Made by a program: the position numbers and the translations under genes
NCBI GenBank assembly: GCA_029261405.1
Contig: JAJDBK010000046.1
Span: 25,249 to 89,248 of the forward strand
DNA: 64,000 nt
Source: Nitrospinaceae bacterium
Lineage (GTDB): Bacteria > Nitrospinota_A > UBA7883 > JAJDBK01
Direction: 5' to 3'
Shown here: piece after piece, positions 36,101 through 44,588 of the stretch
Layout: every line of letters begins with the position of its first letter
Position numbering within the stretch: the first letter of the stretch is position 1
Notes under the pieces: model-generated
The model's database searches: none
Told to the model about the DNA's origin: nothing
What the model saw: the letters and a program-made list of their open reading frames with translations, nothing else

Positions 36101-36328
36101 GCATACGACATAATCGTCACCGATCACACCATGCCTGCAATGACCGGAGTGGAACTGGCAATAAAAGCGCGTCAGTTGCGATCCGATATCCCGGTGGTGC
36201 TTACGACAGGCTACAGTATGGTTATCGACGAAAAAGTAGCCGCCGAATGCGGAGTGTGCGAACTTGTCATAAAACCTTTCAACAAAAAAGAACTGGTGAC
36301 AGCTATCGTCAAGGGTTTAAACGGGTGA
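33182..36328 (+). CDS. Hybrid sensor histidine kinase (Cache-like, HAMP, two PAS, kinase, receiver)
   Basis: A 1048-residue membrane kinase. A membrane helix lies near residues 27-50, a periplasmic Cache-like sensor to about 325, a second helix near 330-355, and a HAMP domain to about 405. Two PAS domains follow (about 435-545 and 553-670). The phosphoacceptor is H690 in LAGGIAHDFNNIL, with HATPase motifs LNLCNNAEHAM, IGDTGKGID and GTGLGLSVVHGI. A C-terminal receiver has Asp981 in IVTDHTMPAMTG and Lys in VIKPFN. The ligand is unknown. It is divergent from the cobalamin operon, with no proof of a link. The ribosome site before ATG 33182 is weak. Confidence 0.93.
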   Translation: MVEESKVVESVDRLNISASLTSKLIVRFLFGVMFPLVALFVISYIVANSVLEEEVAARIIGIAEEKTYRIEEFVKHRIEEATSLAVTPSIVGAFGKLENAFKSSGPDSEEYLTEDRRIRSILPRIMTQSDYYDIIFISLSGDIFYTFAHEKDFGANLKTGELAETELANAFNRTLVKSEPMVSGYSHYPPSKSPAPFIAVPVIIGQKLTGVLAIQLPAEPFLHIVQDYRGLGKSGETVVGKVAEGGALVVLPLRNQPDAAFRLIIKDEGKSGNPVVQAANGAVGHSITYDYRDRKVLAAWRPLPYFSLGMVVKIDADEVFARRDQLRNLSMALSAMALLIVLLLGGYVYRTVSIPLLALTAASRRISDGDLDINLDIRSGDEIGALAGTLNKMAGNLKYKRDHMEEEVRLRTAELDEHNMALVKSETRLAKAQAVARIGNWEYDFITDDFFCSDELANIFGLSTDWFDTTLKEFQALIHPDDFGFVEKSRAESVALKQPFDIVYRICLGDGRIKYVNEHCETFFNDNGDPLRTVGAVQDITERHLATEERNRLSIVVEQAAEAIAIADTEGVIKYVNPSFERITGYAKENALGKNLGIVVDQNGSGVLFSTILVAINNAETWRGELTFTRGLTEEVELESSITPVLGADGKVENIACILRDITREATLERQVSQSQKMQAIGTLAGGIAHDFNNILTAVMGFVELVQDELPEKQEAYNDLGEALKGCHRAKDLIQQILVFSRQSETEFRPIHMSMVVSNTLKLIRATFPVTIKIVEQIENKKEVILADETQITQVVLNLCNNAEHAMHNQGGVLAVTVKSHTVDSEFAELHKGLAPGPYVLVTIGDTGKGIDRYTLKRIFEPFFTTKIQGEGTGLGLSVVHGIMEAHGGLVTVYSEVGKGAMFHLYFPRVDRNANDDEEEKNEIVTQSGRVLFVDDEKHISIVAKRALTTSGFDVTATTDPVEALEIFARDPLAYDIIVTDHTMPAMTGVELAIKARQLRSDIPVVLTTGYSMVIDEKVAAECGVCELVIKPFNKKELVTAIVKGLNG

Positions 36329-36374
36329 GCGGTCCGGCCATTACGTTTTTTTCATGACAGTAGTTGCGTAAAGG

Positions 36375-36403
36375 TTGGATAGCATTGAAAACTGTGTGAT
36401 AAT
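36375..36403 (+). promoter_or_regulatory. Candidate sigma70-type promoter for the response regulator
   Basis: TTGGAT at 36375-36380 and GATAAT at 36398-36403 are spaced by exactly 17 bases, in the gap between the hybrid kinase and the response regulator. The match to consensus is fair (four of six in the -35 box, five of six in the -10 box). It would give a leader of about 55 bases before ATG 36466. Confidence 0.4.
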
Positions 36404-36465
36404 TGATCCGGTTTAATTGAATTCAGCCGGTTTTTTCAATGATATCTATACAAGTTTCCTGAACC

Positions 36466-38019
36466 ATGGACAAATCGAAAATCCTTGTGGCCGACGACAG
36501 CCCTACCATTCAGAAGGTGTTTGAGCTGGCGTTGGAAAAAGAGAATATCGACCTGCTTTTAGCCGGTGACGGTGAATCCGCTTTTGCCATGGTACAGGAA
36601 AACAGACCTGATATCGTCATAGTGGATGTGAACATGCCCGGCATTTCCGGCTTTGAATTTTGCGCTCGACTGAAAGAAGAGACCGATACAGCCAGAATAC
36701 CGGTCTACCTTCTTGCAAGCGCTCTGGACGAGTTCGACCAGGAACAAGCGGATAAGGTGGGGGCCGCCGGTAAAATGGAGAAACCGTTCCGGTCGGAAGA
36801 TATGGTCAACAGCATCCAAAAAGCGCTGGAAGACGCCAGAAACGCACCTGAACCTGAACCGCTACCCGAACCGCTACCCGAACCGACACCTGAACCTGAA
36901 CCGGAAATCGAAGCTCTACCCATGGTCTTCACAAGCGACGATGACGATGAACCGGAAACAACTGAGGAAGCAAAAGAGGATACACCCGCCGAGGAACCGG
37001 AGAATGAGTTTGAGGATACGGATGTAGACGACTTTGAGGATTTCGACGTTTCCCTCGATGTCATGACCGAAGAGCCTATCACAAAAGAACAGGCCGCCGA
37101 AGAGCCGGTCATAAAAGAATACGCTCCTGCTGAACCGGAAATGGACGAGGAGGAGATGGGTGAACGTGAAGATGTCGCGCCTGTCGAGCAGGAGGAAAAC
37201 GATCCCTTTAACGATACTTCATCGCGCCTCATCATTGAGATCGAAAAAGAGGATATCGAACGGGATGAATCATCTTTGGCTCAGAAGTTGGACGATGATG
37301 TCGATTACACCTTAAGCGAAGAAGAGAAGGGGGAGGCGGCGCAAACCGTAAAAGAGACGACTATTCCCAACGATGAACCTGTTGTAATCACTCTTGACTC
37401 CACTTTGATTGTGGACGAAGAGGAGGAGGACGAAACCTTCGAGGTGGCAAACGACGAAGAGGAGTTTGAGGAGGATGAACTCGACGATGATGATCTGGAC
37501 GAAGAGGATGAACCAGGTGAGCGGGAGGAGTTTGAGGAGTCTGGTTTCGCGCCTGACGACGTTCAGGAAGTCGGGCCGCCCGATTCTGAAGTAGATGACG
37601 AGAGTGATTTCTCCATGCCTGAAACGGATAAAATCATGCAGGCGCTTAACGAGGAGGAATCGAGGATCAAGCGTAGTGAAACCATTGCAACCATCCCGGT
37701 TGAGGAGGAATCTTCATCCCCCGCATTGACATCCGCCGCCATCGAACGAAAAATCGACACAGCAATCCGTAACGCCGTCAGTTTCCTTGAGGAGGGCAGA
37801 CTGGAGGTGGTGGTGGACAGGTCGGTAAAAAAATCGGTCCAGGACGCTGTCGATCACGACCGGATAGAGCAGACCCTTGATGTGGCTATAAGAGAAACCA
37901 TTAATAGCATGAAACCGCAGATCATGGAAATCTTCCGAAAAGTCGCCACCGACATTACCCTCAATATCGCCGAAGACCTCGTAAAACAGACCATAGACCA
38001 GATCAAAAGTGGAGATTAA
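36466..38019 (+). CDS. Response regulator with long acidic linker and helical C-terminus
   Basis: The 517-residue protein has a complete N-terminal receiver: acid pair in VADDSPTIQ, phosphoacceptor Asp54 in IVDVNMPG, Ser85 and Lys106 in KMEKPFRS. After residue 125 comes a Pro-Glu repeat stretch (PEPLPEP type), then about 250 residues extremely rich in Glu and Asp. The last 100 residues are helical with a repeat-like pattern (IDTAIRNAV, VAIRETINSM) and no DNA-binding motif. Proteins with this layout occur in deltaproteobacteria, some near gliding or polarity genes; the role here is unknown. It lies 137 bases downstream of the hybrid kinase and may be its partner. Confidence 0.8.
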   Translation: MDKSKILVADDSPTIQKVFELALEKENIDLLLAGDGESAFAMVQENRPDIVIVDVNMPGISGFEFCARLKEETDTARIPVYLLASALDEFDQEQADKVGAAGKMEKPFRSEDMVNSIQKALEDARNAPEPEPLPEPLPEPTPEPEPEIEALPMVFTSDDDDEPETTEEAKEDTPAEEPENEFEDTDVDDFEDFDVSLDVMTEEPITKEQAAEEPVIKEYAPAEPEMDEEEMGEREDVAPVEQEENDPFNDTSSRLIIEIEKEDIERDESSLAQKLDDDVDYTLSEEEKGEAAQTVKETTIPNDEPVVITLDSTLIVDEEEEDETFEVANDEEEFEEDELDDDDLDEEDEPGEREEFEESGFAPDDVQEVGPPDSEVDDESDFSMPETDKIMQALNEEESRIKRSETIATIPVEEESSSPALTSAAIERKIDTAIRNAVSFLEEGRLEVVVDRSVKKSVQDAVDHDRIEQTLDVAIRETINSMKPQIMEIFRKVATDITLNIAEDLVKQTIDQIKSGD

Positions 38020-38055
38020 CAGGGTCGCCGCTAAGGGTAACGCTAATACCTCCTT

Positions 38056-39219
38056 TTAAAAATACCAGGCCGCCTCAAGTTTCAGGTAGCTGTCGTTACG
38101 GAATCCGTAGAGCGGGTCGGTTTCGGGAGCGTCGAGGAATGCGCCTGCTTCCAGTGTTGATCTGATACTGTCACCGAATCTCCGGCTCCCCTCAACCACA
38201 ACCGCACGGGCCGACGTATCGAGGTCCTGTACCAGACCTGTCAGCAACTCGGTCGAGTCTACATCGTTTAGCGCCAGTCGCAGACCCAGGGTTATATCGT
38301 TGTTGTAGGGGGTTTCGGCATCACGGCCCCTGTCGTCATAGAGGTATTCTACGATAGTACCTATATCCGCGCCGGAATCGAAAACCCCATAGAAAAAATA
38401 TTCAAAACCGATATCAGCGGCTGTATAGCTATCTCCGTCCCAACTCCGGTGGATCGCCTCTAATTTCCATATAAAGTCGCCCGCCATCAATTGCAAATCA
38501 ACTCCCGACTGCTGAATCTGTATATAGTGCGGAACCAGTACCGGCGCCACGCCAATAGTTTCTTTGTATCGAAGTTGCGGATCGCGCCCTGTACCGCTGA
38601 AATGGGAAAGCCCGATATCCCAATCACCTATGGTGTGGGAATAACGGACCGCGAAATCGATGTGACATTCTTCATCCGCGTTTTCATAAGTTGCGTTAGA
38701 AGTATCCACCACCAGCGGATAACGCAATCTCCCCTTCTCTCCCGGAAACGTGCGTTCACGAAATCCGGGTAGAATAAAAAAATCGAAAGTTCCGATATCG
38801 GCGGGTACGGAGAGATGAAGCATCGGCTGGCCCAGTTTCTCCTCGCCGTCTATCGACTCCACTCCGTCGCTCTGGTTGACGATATCGACGAGGTGACTAA
38901 ACTCCGTAACGCCCCAGAAAACTTTTCCGACTCCGGTCCGTAGCTCCCAGCCATCTCCAAGATAGAGAAAATTAAACTCCCGCAGATCAGCGTGGCTTCG
39001 TTCATTGTCGGCGCTGTCGGCTCGAGCAAAAACCGTAGCTGTGAAACTTGATCCGCTCTCTAACTCGTGATAAAATTCGACCTGACCCGCGCCCGACCCG
39101 GCGTTTTGTTCCTGCCCGGTATAGAGAGGTTCGTCGATAAAAAGACTCCCCTCAGCCGACAGATAACCTGTCAACTCCAGAGCGTTAGCATATACAGGCA
39201 AGCATACTACCAGCGCCAC
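38056..39219 (-). CDS. Outer-membrane beta-barrel protein of an RND export cluster
   Basis: A roughly 387-residue protein with a hydrophobic export signal ending in VYANA, then alternating aromatic and polar strands (FLYLGDGWELRTGVGKVFWG) and a C-terminal LEAAWYF, a terminal Phe typical of outer-membrane barrels. It has no close functional signature; it resembles the DUF1302 or alginate-export style porins found beside MMPL exporters. The first legal codon is GTG 39219, but the signal peptide looks complete only if translation starts further up (the frame continues upstream with INRLVGIL), so the start is unsure. It follows the LolA-like gene by 26 bases. Confidence 0.75.
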   Translation of the reverse strand: MALVVCLPVYANALELTGYLSAEGSLFIDEPLYTGQEQNAGSGAGQVEFYHELESGSSFTATVFARADSADNERSHADLREFNFLYLGDGWELRTGVGKVFWGVTEFSHLVDIVNQSDGVESIDGEEKLGQPMLHLSVPADIGTFDFFILPGFRERTFPGEKGRLRYPLVVDTSNATYENADEECHIDFAVRYSHTIGDWDIGLSHFSGTGRDPQLRYKETIGVAPVLVPHYIQIQQSGVDLQLMAGDFIWKLEAIHRSWDGDSYTAADIGFEYFFYGVFDSGADIGTIVEYLYDDRGRDAETPYNNDITLGLRLALNDVDSTELLTGLVQDLDTSARAVVVEGSRRFGDSIRSTLEAGAFLDAPETDPLYGFRNDSYLKLEAAWYF

Positions 39220-39245
39220 CAGAATGCCGACCAGCCGGTTAATGA

Positions 39246-40037
39246 TTACTTCGCCCGTTTAAGACTGTTATTGTTGAAATCTTCGTCGGCAAGGCCGGTC
39301 TTGAACTTGTATTCGCTGAATTCAAGCCTGGTCGATTTGCCGTTCTGGTGGTTGACGATCTCCATGGCGCCCGGTCTCCAATGTTTCCCCGCGTACTGTT
39401 TGTAATCGAAGAAGGTCAATGTTTTTAGCAACGTTTTTTTTCGGTCGTAAAACTCGGTTTTCCAGACACGATATTCGGCCTTGTCGAGCCAGCTACGAAT
39501 CCGTGTGTAACCGGAGTTGGCTTTATCGACCGGGTACTGTTCGGTTACGAAGACATCCTTGCCATCGAGCTTTGAATCTTCAATCCATTTATATGTATAC
39601 TTCTCTATCTCCTGACTGGCGATATCTTCATATGCAAACTCGGAACCCATAAACGATCCAGATTTGTTACGCGAGCTGATCCGTTTCACTCTTTTGAGCG
39701 CGGGCAGGTAGAGCCACTGATCGTCGTCACCAACCTTGTGGGTGAAAGTCAGGAAAGCCGTCCCTTTCACGTCACGAGGCGTGTCGAAGATCGAAAGTGA
39801 TTTGTCGCCGTCACCCTCTACTTCCAACGTTTTTGTCCTTATCTCACGTTTGCTCTCCTGCCCGTGCCTGTTTCGCAGGATCATCATCAGGTTGGCGGTA
39901 TTATCGCCAAAACCTTTATCCCGCAGATCAGCTTCGGTGGCTATGGCAAGCCCTTTCTCTTCCGGTGTTTCGGCTAAGACCGCAGAGCTTGTAAAGAACA
40001 AACCACCAATCAGGATGGCCGCAAAAATCTGTTTCAT
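39246..40037 (-). CDS. Outer-membrane lipoprotein-sorting (LolA-like) protein
   Basis: A 263-residue periplasmic protein. The signal peptide is MKQIFAAILIGGLFFTSSAVLA. The mature part has LSIFDTPRDVKGTAFLTF and DQWLYLPALKRVKRISS, and then GSEFAYEDIASQEIEKY, segments typical of the LolA-related proteins that accompany MMPL-type RND exporters. These proteins are thought to carry a lipid or lipid-like cargo between membranes; the cargo here is unknown. Its start and the exporter stop share a base. Confidence 0.87.
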   Translation of the reverse strand: MKQIFAAILIGGLFFTSSAVLAETPEEKGLAIATEADLRDKGFGDNTANLMMILRNRHGQESKREIRTKTLEVEGDGDKSLSIFDTPRDVKGTAFLTFTHKVGDDDQWLYLPALKRVKRISSRNKSGSFMGSEFAYEDIASQEIEKYTYKWIEDSKLDGKDVFVTEQYPVDKANSGYTRIRSWLDKAEYRVWKTEFYDRKKTLLKTLTFFDYKQYAGKHWRPGAMEIVNHQNGKSTRLEFSEYKFKTGLADEDFNNNSLKRAK

Positions 40038-42334
40038 CAGTTCTTCTCCTCAATTTTCATTAGCAGGGTGGGTAGCAGTAAAAAGTCGAGTATCAGAGCA
40101 AGGGTAATGGTTATGGCGGTCATAGCCCCCATGTCGGAGTTTACCTTGAAACCGGAAAACGCCAACACTGTAAAACCGGCTACAAGGACCACTGTCGATA
40201 TGGTGAGAGCCACGCCGACAGTGTGGAACGAATATCTTACCGCTTCGGCTGGTGTGTGACCATGCTCCCGTCGGGCGCGCAGATATTTGCTCATGAAATG
40301 AACCGTATCGTCCACCACTATGCCGAGAGTCAACGCCACCAGCACCGAGACCGCAAGCCCGACACGCCCCTCCACAAATCCCCATACACCAAACGCCATG
40401 AACGCTGGCGCCAGATTCGGGATCAGGCTTATGGCTCCGAGTTTAAAGCTCCTCAAAGCGAATACTAAAATCAGAGAGATCAACGTCAGGGCCAGGAACG
40501 AACCGAACAGCATCGAGTCGATGTTCCGTTTCGATATGTTCGCCCACATCACCGATATTCCGGCGCCGTAGGTGAACATCCTCTCAGGCGCATTCGTTTT
40601 CAGCCAATCCCGCGCCTTATCGTCCATATTGCGAAGCTCTTTTGCCGTTGTTCCGCTCAACGTTACAACCAGTCTGGTGGACGATTTATCGATGTTGATC
40701 TGGTTGTTAAGGTCGAGTCCGTATGGCAACGACATCTCGTATAGCAGGAGATACTGCGCCGCAAGCTCCCTGTTCTCCGGAATACGGTAGAACGCAGGGT
40801 CGTCACCGTGCATGTTCTTGTTAAGCCGTTTAAAAATGTCGGTCAGACTCATTACGTTGGCGACACTAGGTTGAGTCCTGTACCAGTTGGTGAACTCTTC
40901 AACCTTCTTCAGGTATTCAGGGTCGTTGATACCGTTGGGTGAACCTGAATCGAGCGAATATTCGATTATATCCATGCCGGAGAGGTTTTCGGCGACGAAA
41001 TCGGACGCGCGCCGGAAATCGTATCTGGTGTCGAAATACTTTACAAAATTGTCGTCTAATTCTATGAAAGCCGTTCCCGATATCAGGACGAACATGACAC
41101 CCAGCATCGACCAGAAGATACCGTTTCGCTGTTTGACCACGAAATCCCCGAAACAGTCGGCGCAATAAAAATCGGCTGTCTCCTCCGACCTCGCTTTGAT
41201 GCGAAGCGGCAGGATCGACATAAGCGCTGGCAGAAAGAGGACTGAATAGAAGAATGCGGCGATGACACCCATCGCGACGATGTTACCAAGATCGCGAAAA
41301 GGGGGCGCGTCGGAAAAATTCATGGTTGAAAAACCGATGGCGGTCGTGACCGATGTCAGGAAGACCGGTTGAAGGTTTACCCGGACAGATTCTATGATCG
41401 CCTCCCGTTTCTCCTTGCCAGCGCGCATCTCGTGGAACATGGTTACCAGCAGGTGGATCGAGTCGGCTACCGCCAGTGTCAGGATTATCGTCGGAGCGTT
41501 GGCGGATGCGGGTGTCAAGGCTATCCCCAGGAATCCCGCTATGCCAAGGCCGGTTACCACCGACATTATCAGGACCAGAAGTGTGGAAAAGATGCCCGAT
41601 ATGGAACGGAGCAGAAGACCCAGCAGAACGAATATAACTCCGAACATCACCGGCAGAAGCGTTGCGCCATCCTCCGCTGAAGCTTCGCCGAACGCTGTGT
41701 CCATGATGATACCGCCCGTCAGGTAGAGGTCGATATCGGGGTGATCAGCGCGGAATTTTATGGCGAGTTCACGAGCAAAATTTGTGACGATGGGCGATTC
41801 GTTCCCTGCAAGCCCCGGTTTGAGTATGTTTATGTTTACGCCTGTGACGTGGCCTTTATCCGATACGATCCGGTTGACCAACAGAGGTTCGTTTAAGGCG
41901 ATCTTCCTTATCCGGTCGATATCCTCGCCGGTCAGGTTCATGGCGTCCCGCACCAGATCATCTACTATCAGGTCATCATCTTCGGCTACTGTATGTTGAT
42001 AGTTGGTGATCGAATCGACCCGGTTGGAGAAGGGTATCCGCCACGAGGCTTCCGTTAACTCCTCCACGGCCGCCAGTGTCTTTTTGGTGAAGACGGTTCC
42101 ATCTTTTGGCGCTATGGCGAAGAGTACGTTTTCGTTTTTGGTATAAGTGTTCTCGAGGGCTTCGAGGGCTTGAAGTTGCGGGTTCTCCTTGCTGAAAAAG
42201 ACCCGTCCATCGTTGACGAATTTGAGGTTCGCCATACCGGAGGAGATCGCGCCAACTACCAGAATCAAACCGATCAGTACCAGCCATCGAAACCTGATAA
42301 CCAACCTGCCGAAACTCTCTTCGAACTGTTTCAT
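40037..42334 (-). CDS. RND-superfamily exporter, MMPL type
   Basis: A 765-residue inner-membrane exporter with two repeats, each with a large periplasmic loop and a cluster of membrane helices. The first helix is at about residues 15-34 (WLVLIGLILVVGAIS). Other motifs are LTLAVADSIHLLVTMFHEMR in repeat 1 and LGIVVDDTVHFMSKYLRAR in repeat 2. The Asp residues of these helices probably carry the proton. The start is ATG 42334, with AAGGAGTGGGG directly upstream; the open frame further upstream crosses the TetR gene. With the LolA-like and barrel genes it forms a likely export system for lipids or hydrophobic compounds. Confidence 0.9.
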   Translation of the reverse strand: MKQFEESFGRLVIRFRWLVLIGLILVVGAISSGMANLKFVNDGRVFFSKENPQLQALEALENTYTKNENVLFAIAPKDGTVFTKKTLAAVEELTEASWRIPFSNRVDSITNYQHTVAEDDDLIVDDLVRDAMNLTGEDIDRIRKIALNEPLLVNRIVSDKGHVTGVNINILKPGLAGNESPIVTNFARELAIKFRADHPDIDLYLTGGIIMDTAFGEASAEDGATLLPVMFGVIFVLLGLLLRSISGIFSTLLVLIMSVVTGLGIAGFLGIALTPASANAPTIILTLAVADSIHLLVTMFHEMRAGKEKREAIIESVRVNLQPVFLTSVTTAIGFSTMNFSDAPPFRDLGNIVAMGVIAAFFYSVLFLPALMSILPLRIKARSEETADFYCADCFGDFVVKQRNGIFWSMLGVMFVLISGTAFIELDDNFVKYFDTRYDFRRASDFVAENLSGMDIIEYSLDSGSPNGINDPEYLKKVEEFTNWYRTQPSVANVMSLTDIFKRLNKNMHGDDPAFYRIPENRELAAQYLLLYEMSLPYGLDLNNQINIDKSSTRLVVTLSGTTAKELRNMDDKARDWLKTNAPERMFTYGAGISVMWANISKRNIDSMLFGSFLALTLISLILVFALRSFKLGAISLIPNLAPAFMAFGVWGFVEGRVGLAVSVLVALTLGIVVDDTVHFMSKYLRARREHGHTPAEAVRYSFHTVGVALTISTVVLVAGFTVLAFSGFKVNSDMGAMTAITITLALILDFLLLPTLLMKIEEKN

Positions 42335-42410
42335 TCCCCACTCCTTCTCATGGCTGTAGCCCCTGATGATTGAATATTTTATTATCTGTTCAGCGTTAAA
42401 GCAAAAAAAT

Positions 42411-42998
42411 CTATCTCTTGTAAAGCCCCGAAAGAAGAAGATCGACCACCTTATCGGCCTGTTCGTGGGATGTCGCCTTGTCGCAGTTGGCCGAAAATGC
42501 GGGGTAGTCAAAAAATATCAACGCCTTTAACAGCGCATCGGCTGTGCCAACAACATCTTGCACGTCAAACAGACCGGTCCTGTTTCCTTCGGCCAGGATT
42601 TCTGTCATCACCGATATCTTCTGTTCGATATGGATTTTGAGCAGGTCTTTCTGTTCGTTACATATAAACTCAAGTGTTTCAAAGAGTTCCTTATGTCCTT
42701 TAACGAATTCGGAGGAGAGTTCGATACTCTGGTATGTGAACTCGCGTATCTTTTCCGCCGCTGTGATATCGGTTCTTTGCACGATAGCCCTGTTAAGCTC
42801 GTGTTCTTTGGCGAAATGATCTTTTGCGATGGCGGCGGCGATATCTTTTTTATTTGCGTAGAAGCGGTAGAGATTGGCGGCGGACATATCGCAATCGCGC
42901 CCGATTTCGGCCATAGTGGTCTTGCCGAACCCGAACGCGCCGAATCTTTTGAGTGCGGCTTCCTTGATTTTGATTTTGGTCTCTTCGATATCGGTCAT
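42411..42998 (-). CDS. TetR-family transcriptional regulator
   Basis: A 195-residue repressor-like protein. The N-terminal helix-turn-helix is AALKRFGAFGFGKTTMAEIGRD followed by CDMSAANLYRFYANKKDI, the canonical TetR pattern. The ligand-binding part has no recognisable pocket signature. ATG 42998 is preferred; it is preceded by AGGAGAT. A further start at 43034 would sit inside the proposed operator. The gene lies 76 bases upstream of the exporter in the same direction and is its likely local regulator. Confidence 0.9.
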   Translation of the reverse strand: MTDIEETKIKIKEAALKRFGAFGFGKTTMAEIGRDCDMSAANLYRFYANKKDIAAAIAKDHFAKEHELNRAIVQRTDITAAEKIREFTYQSIELSSEFVKGHKELFETLEFICNEQKDLLKIHIEQKISVMTEILAEGNRTGLFDVQDVVGTADALLKALIFFDYPAFSANCDKATSHEQADKVVDLLLSGLYKR

Positions 42999-43015
42999 GG
43001 TGATAAGGGTATCTC

Positions 43016-43053
43016 CTGAATCCTGAACAGTCAACTAATTATTCAGCATTCAG
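43016..43053. promoter_or_regulatory. Candidate TetR operator
   Basis: CTGAATCCTGAA at 43016-43027 and TTCAGCATTCAG at 43042-43053 form an inverted repeat matching at 11 of 12 positions, separated by 14 bases. It sits 18 bases upstream of the TetR start codon, where autorepression of the regulator and exporter operon would act. The dyad is seen directly; binding is inferred. Confidence 0.5.
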
Positions 43054-43169
43054 CGAAGTTTCACATCAGCGCCACAATAACAGGAATTTGGAGCCTTTGG
43101 GAAAAGCTGGAAACCAAAGTTACGTTAAAATTCCCGTTGTTTAACAAAGTATCTATGAAATTAGCGCCA

Positions 43170-43649
43170 TCACTCCCCCGCTGACACCTCCCCCTCAAAA
43201 TCGTCCCATAACCTTGCCACCAGAGATCGATATATTTTTTCGGGATCGCTTTTGTACTTTTGCTTTTCGACCTTCATATCGCACACCCAGACGGCTTTTG
43301 GTTTTTTCTTCTTTACGTCGTAAATGGTGACCCTGATGGTTATCTGTTCCTGGCCTTTTGGGGCGCCACCTTTATCTCTTTTACGACCCAGAATTTCATG
43401 TTTTAGCTCGTAATCTATGTTCCAGCCGGGTCCCGATACGACCGAAAACCCCAACTTGACCATATATCTGGTTATCACACTTCCGACGTTATCCTCGCCC
43501 AGCGGGATATCTTCCGGTATGTCCACATGGTAAACACCCCGTTTTTCGGTTTTATGTTTCTGGTCCTTGACGGCTTTCATGTAGATGGACGACCCGCTGG
43601 CGCAGGCTGTCAGGAATAGAATCGAAAGGAGGGTTACAACAATTCGCAC
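43170..43649 (-). CDS. Small lipoprotein of unknown function
   Basis: A 159-residue protein with a GTG start at 43649 and AAGGA about 10 bases upstream. The lipobox is LFLTACAS, so residues 1-15 are a lipoprotein signal. The mature part has mixed strands, with IPLGEDNVGSVITRYMVKLG and YDVKKKKPKAVWVCDM, and a stretch of basic residues. No family is recognised. It is divergent from the TPM-domain gene that starts 160 bases away. Confidence 0.7.
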   Translation of the reverse strand: MRIVVTLLSILFLTACASGSSIYMKAVKDQKHKTEKRGVYHVDIPEDIPLGEDNVGSVITRYMVKLGFSVVSGPGWNIDYELKHEILGRKRDKGGAPKGQEQITIRVTIYDVKKKKPKAVWVCDMKVEKQKYKSDPEKIYRSLVARLWDDFEGEVSAGE

Positions 43650-43747
43650 GGTTTAATTTTCCTTCATCTACCAGGTTGGATTTTTCTGATTCTGCTACAT
43701 AAACACTCATATGACCAGAATTTTCGGGAACCCATGTTGGAAAATCT

Positions 43748-43776
43748 TTGTGGAGGCCCGACAAATGCCATATAGT
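43748..43776 (+). promoter_or_regulatory. Candidate promoter of the TPM-domain genes
   Basis: TTGTGG (43748-43753) and TATAGT (43771-43776) are spaced by 17 bases, between the divergent lipoprotein gene and the first TPM gene. The -10 box is close to consensus. It leaves a leader of about 25 bases that includes AAGGAGATA immediately before ATG 43809. Confidence 0.35.
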
Positions 43777-43808
43777 ATTGGCAGTTCCGTACAAGGAGAT
43801 ACATTTAA

Positions 43809-44576
43809 ATGATACCGTTCCCGACACTTTACAAGACTATTACAGCCATAACGTTGACTCTGCTCCTCGCCGGGATCAACGGGGCGAGCGCCCTTACTTT
43901 CCCCGACAAACCGTCCCCCGACACCTTTATTGTCGATACCGCAAACCTCGTGAGCCCTGAGCATGGCAAGGAGATAGACGCTATCGCCTTGAGTCTTCTG
44001 GTGGAACACGACATCCCGATTATCGTCGTTACGATTAATTCCCTTATTGATCAGGATGCCGCCGGCTATTCCATCGAAGGGTATGCGGCTGATCTTTTCG
44101 ATGAGTGGGGGATCGGATCGGAAAGCCGGAATTTCGGGATATTGTTGCTGGTCTCACCGGGTGACCGGAAGGCGCGAATCGAACTTGGGGCGGGATGGGA
44201 GCGAAATCACGACCGTCAGGCGAAGCAGGTTATGGATACGTTAATAGTCCCCGATTTCAGGGACAGAATGTTCTCTGAAGGTATTCTTGAGGGGGTACGG
44301 GGCCTTGACGCTTTGGCGAGAGGGTTAAACCTGCCGCAACCAAAAGCGCCCTGGTGGTTGCTTCCCGCGATAATTATCTCAGGCATCCTCCTGATTATGT
44401 TAATTGTCAACCTGTTCAAAACAGGGAAGAGCGGCTGGGCGTGGGCGGTAATATTAGGGCTCGGAGCGGCGCTGTTGTTCTTTCTTTGGGCGGCTTCGAA
44501 AAGCGGGGGCGGAGGCTCCTCCGGTTCCTTCGGTGGTGGATTTTCAGGTGGCGGCGGCGCTACTGGATCGTGGTAA
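43809..44576 (+). CDS. TPM-domain membrane protein (YgcG-like)
   Basis: The 255-residue protein has a signal peptide (LTLLLAGINGASA), an extracytoplasmic TPM domain, and two membrane segments near residues 180-225. It ends in a Gly/Ser-rich tail (GGGGSSGSFGGGFSGGGG). Motifs are FIVDTANLVSPEHGKEID, EWGIGSESRNFGILLLVSPGD and RIELGAGWE, as in YgcG and related proteins. TPM domains have been linked to phosphatase activity and to photosystem repair, but the role of YgcG proteins is unknown. A good AAGGAGATA ribosome site precedes the ATG. A second TPM-type gene follows after 12 bases. Confidence 0.88.
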   Translation: MIPFPTLYKTITAITLTLLLAGINGASALTFPDKPSPDTFIVDTANLVSPEHGKEIDAIALSLLVEHDIPIIVVTINSLIDQDAAGYSIEGYAADLFDEWGIGSESRNFGILLLVSPGDRKARIELGAGWERNHDRQAKQVMDTLIVPDFRDRMFSEGILEGVRGLDALARGLNLPQPKAPWWLLPAIIISGILLIMLIVNLFKTGKSGWAWAVILGLGAALLFFLWAASKSGGGGSSGSFGGGFSGGGGATGSW

Positions 44577-44588
44577 AGGTAGAATAAA

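Noticed and set aside
34772..36127. Long minus-strand reading frame of 451 codons opposite the hybrid kinase
   Set aside because: It lies wholly inside the kinase coding frame, which has clear domains; the antisense product has no motif.
33182..36328. Cobalamin-sensing role of the hybrid kinase because it is next to the riboswitch
   Set aside because: Divergent placement alone is weak and the sensor domain is Cache-like, with no B12-binding motif.
36404..36440. Terminator between kinase and response regulator
   Set aside because: Only a 4-bp CCGG pairing before a T-run; too weak to list.
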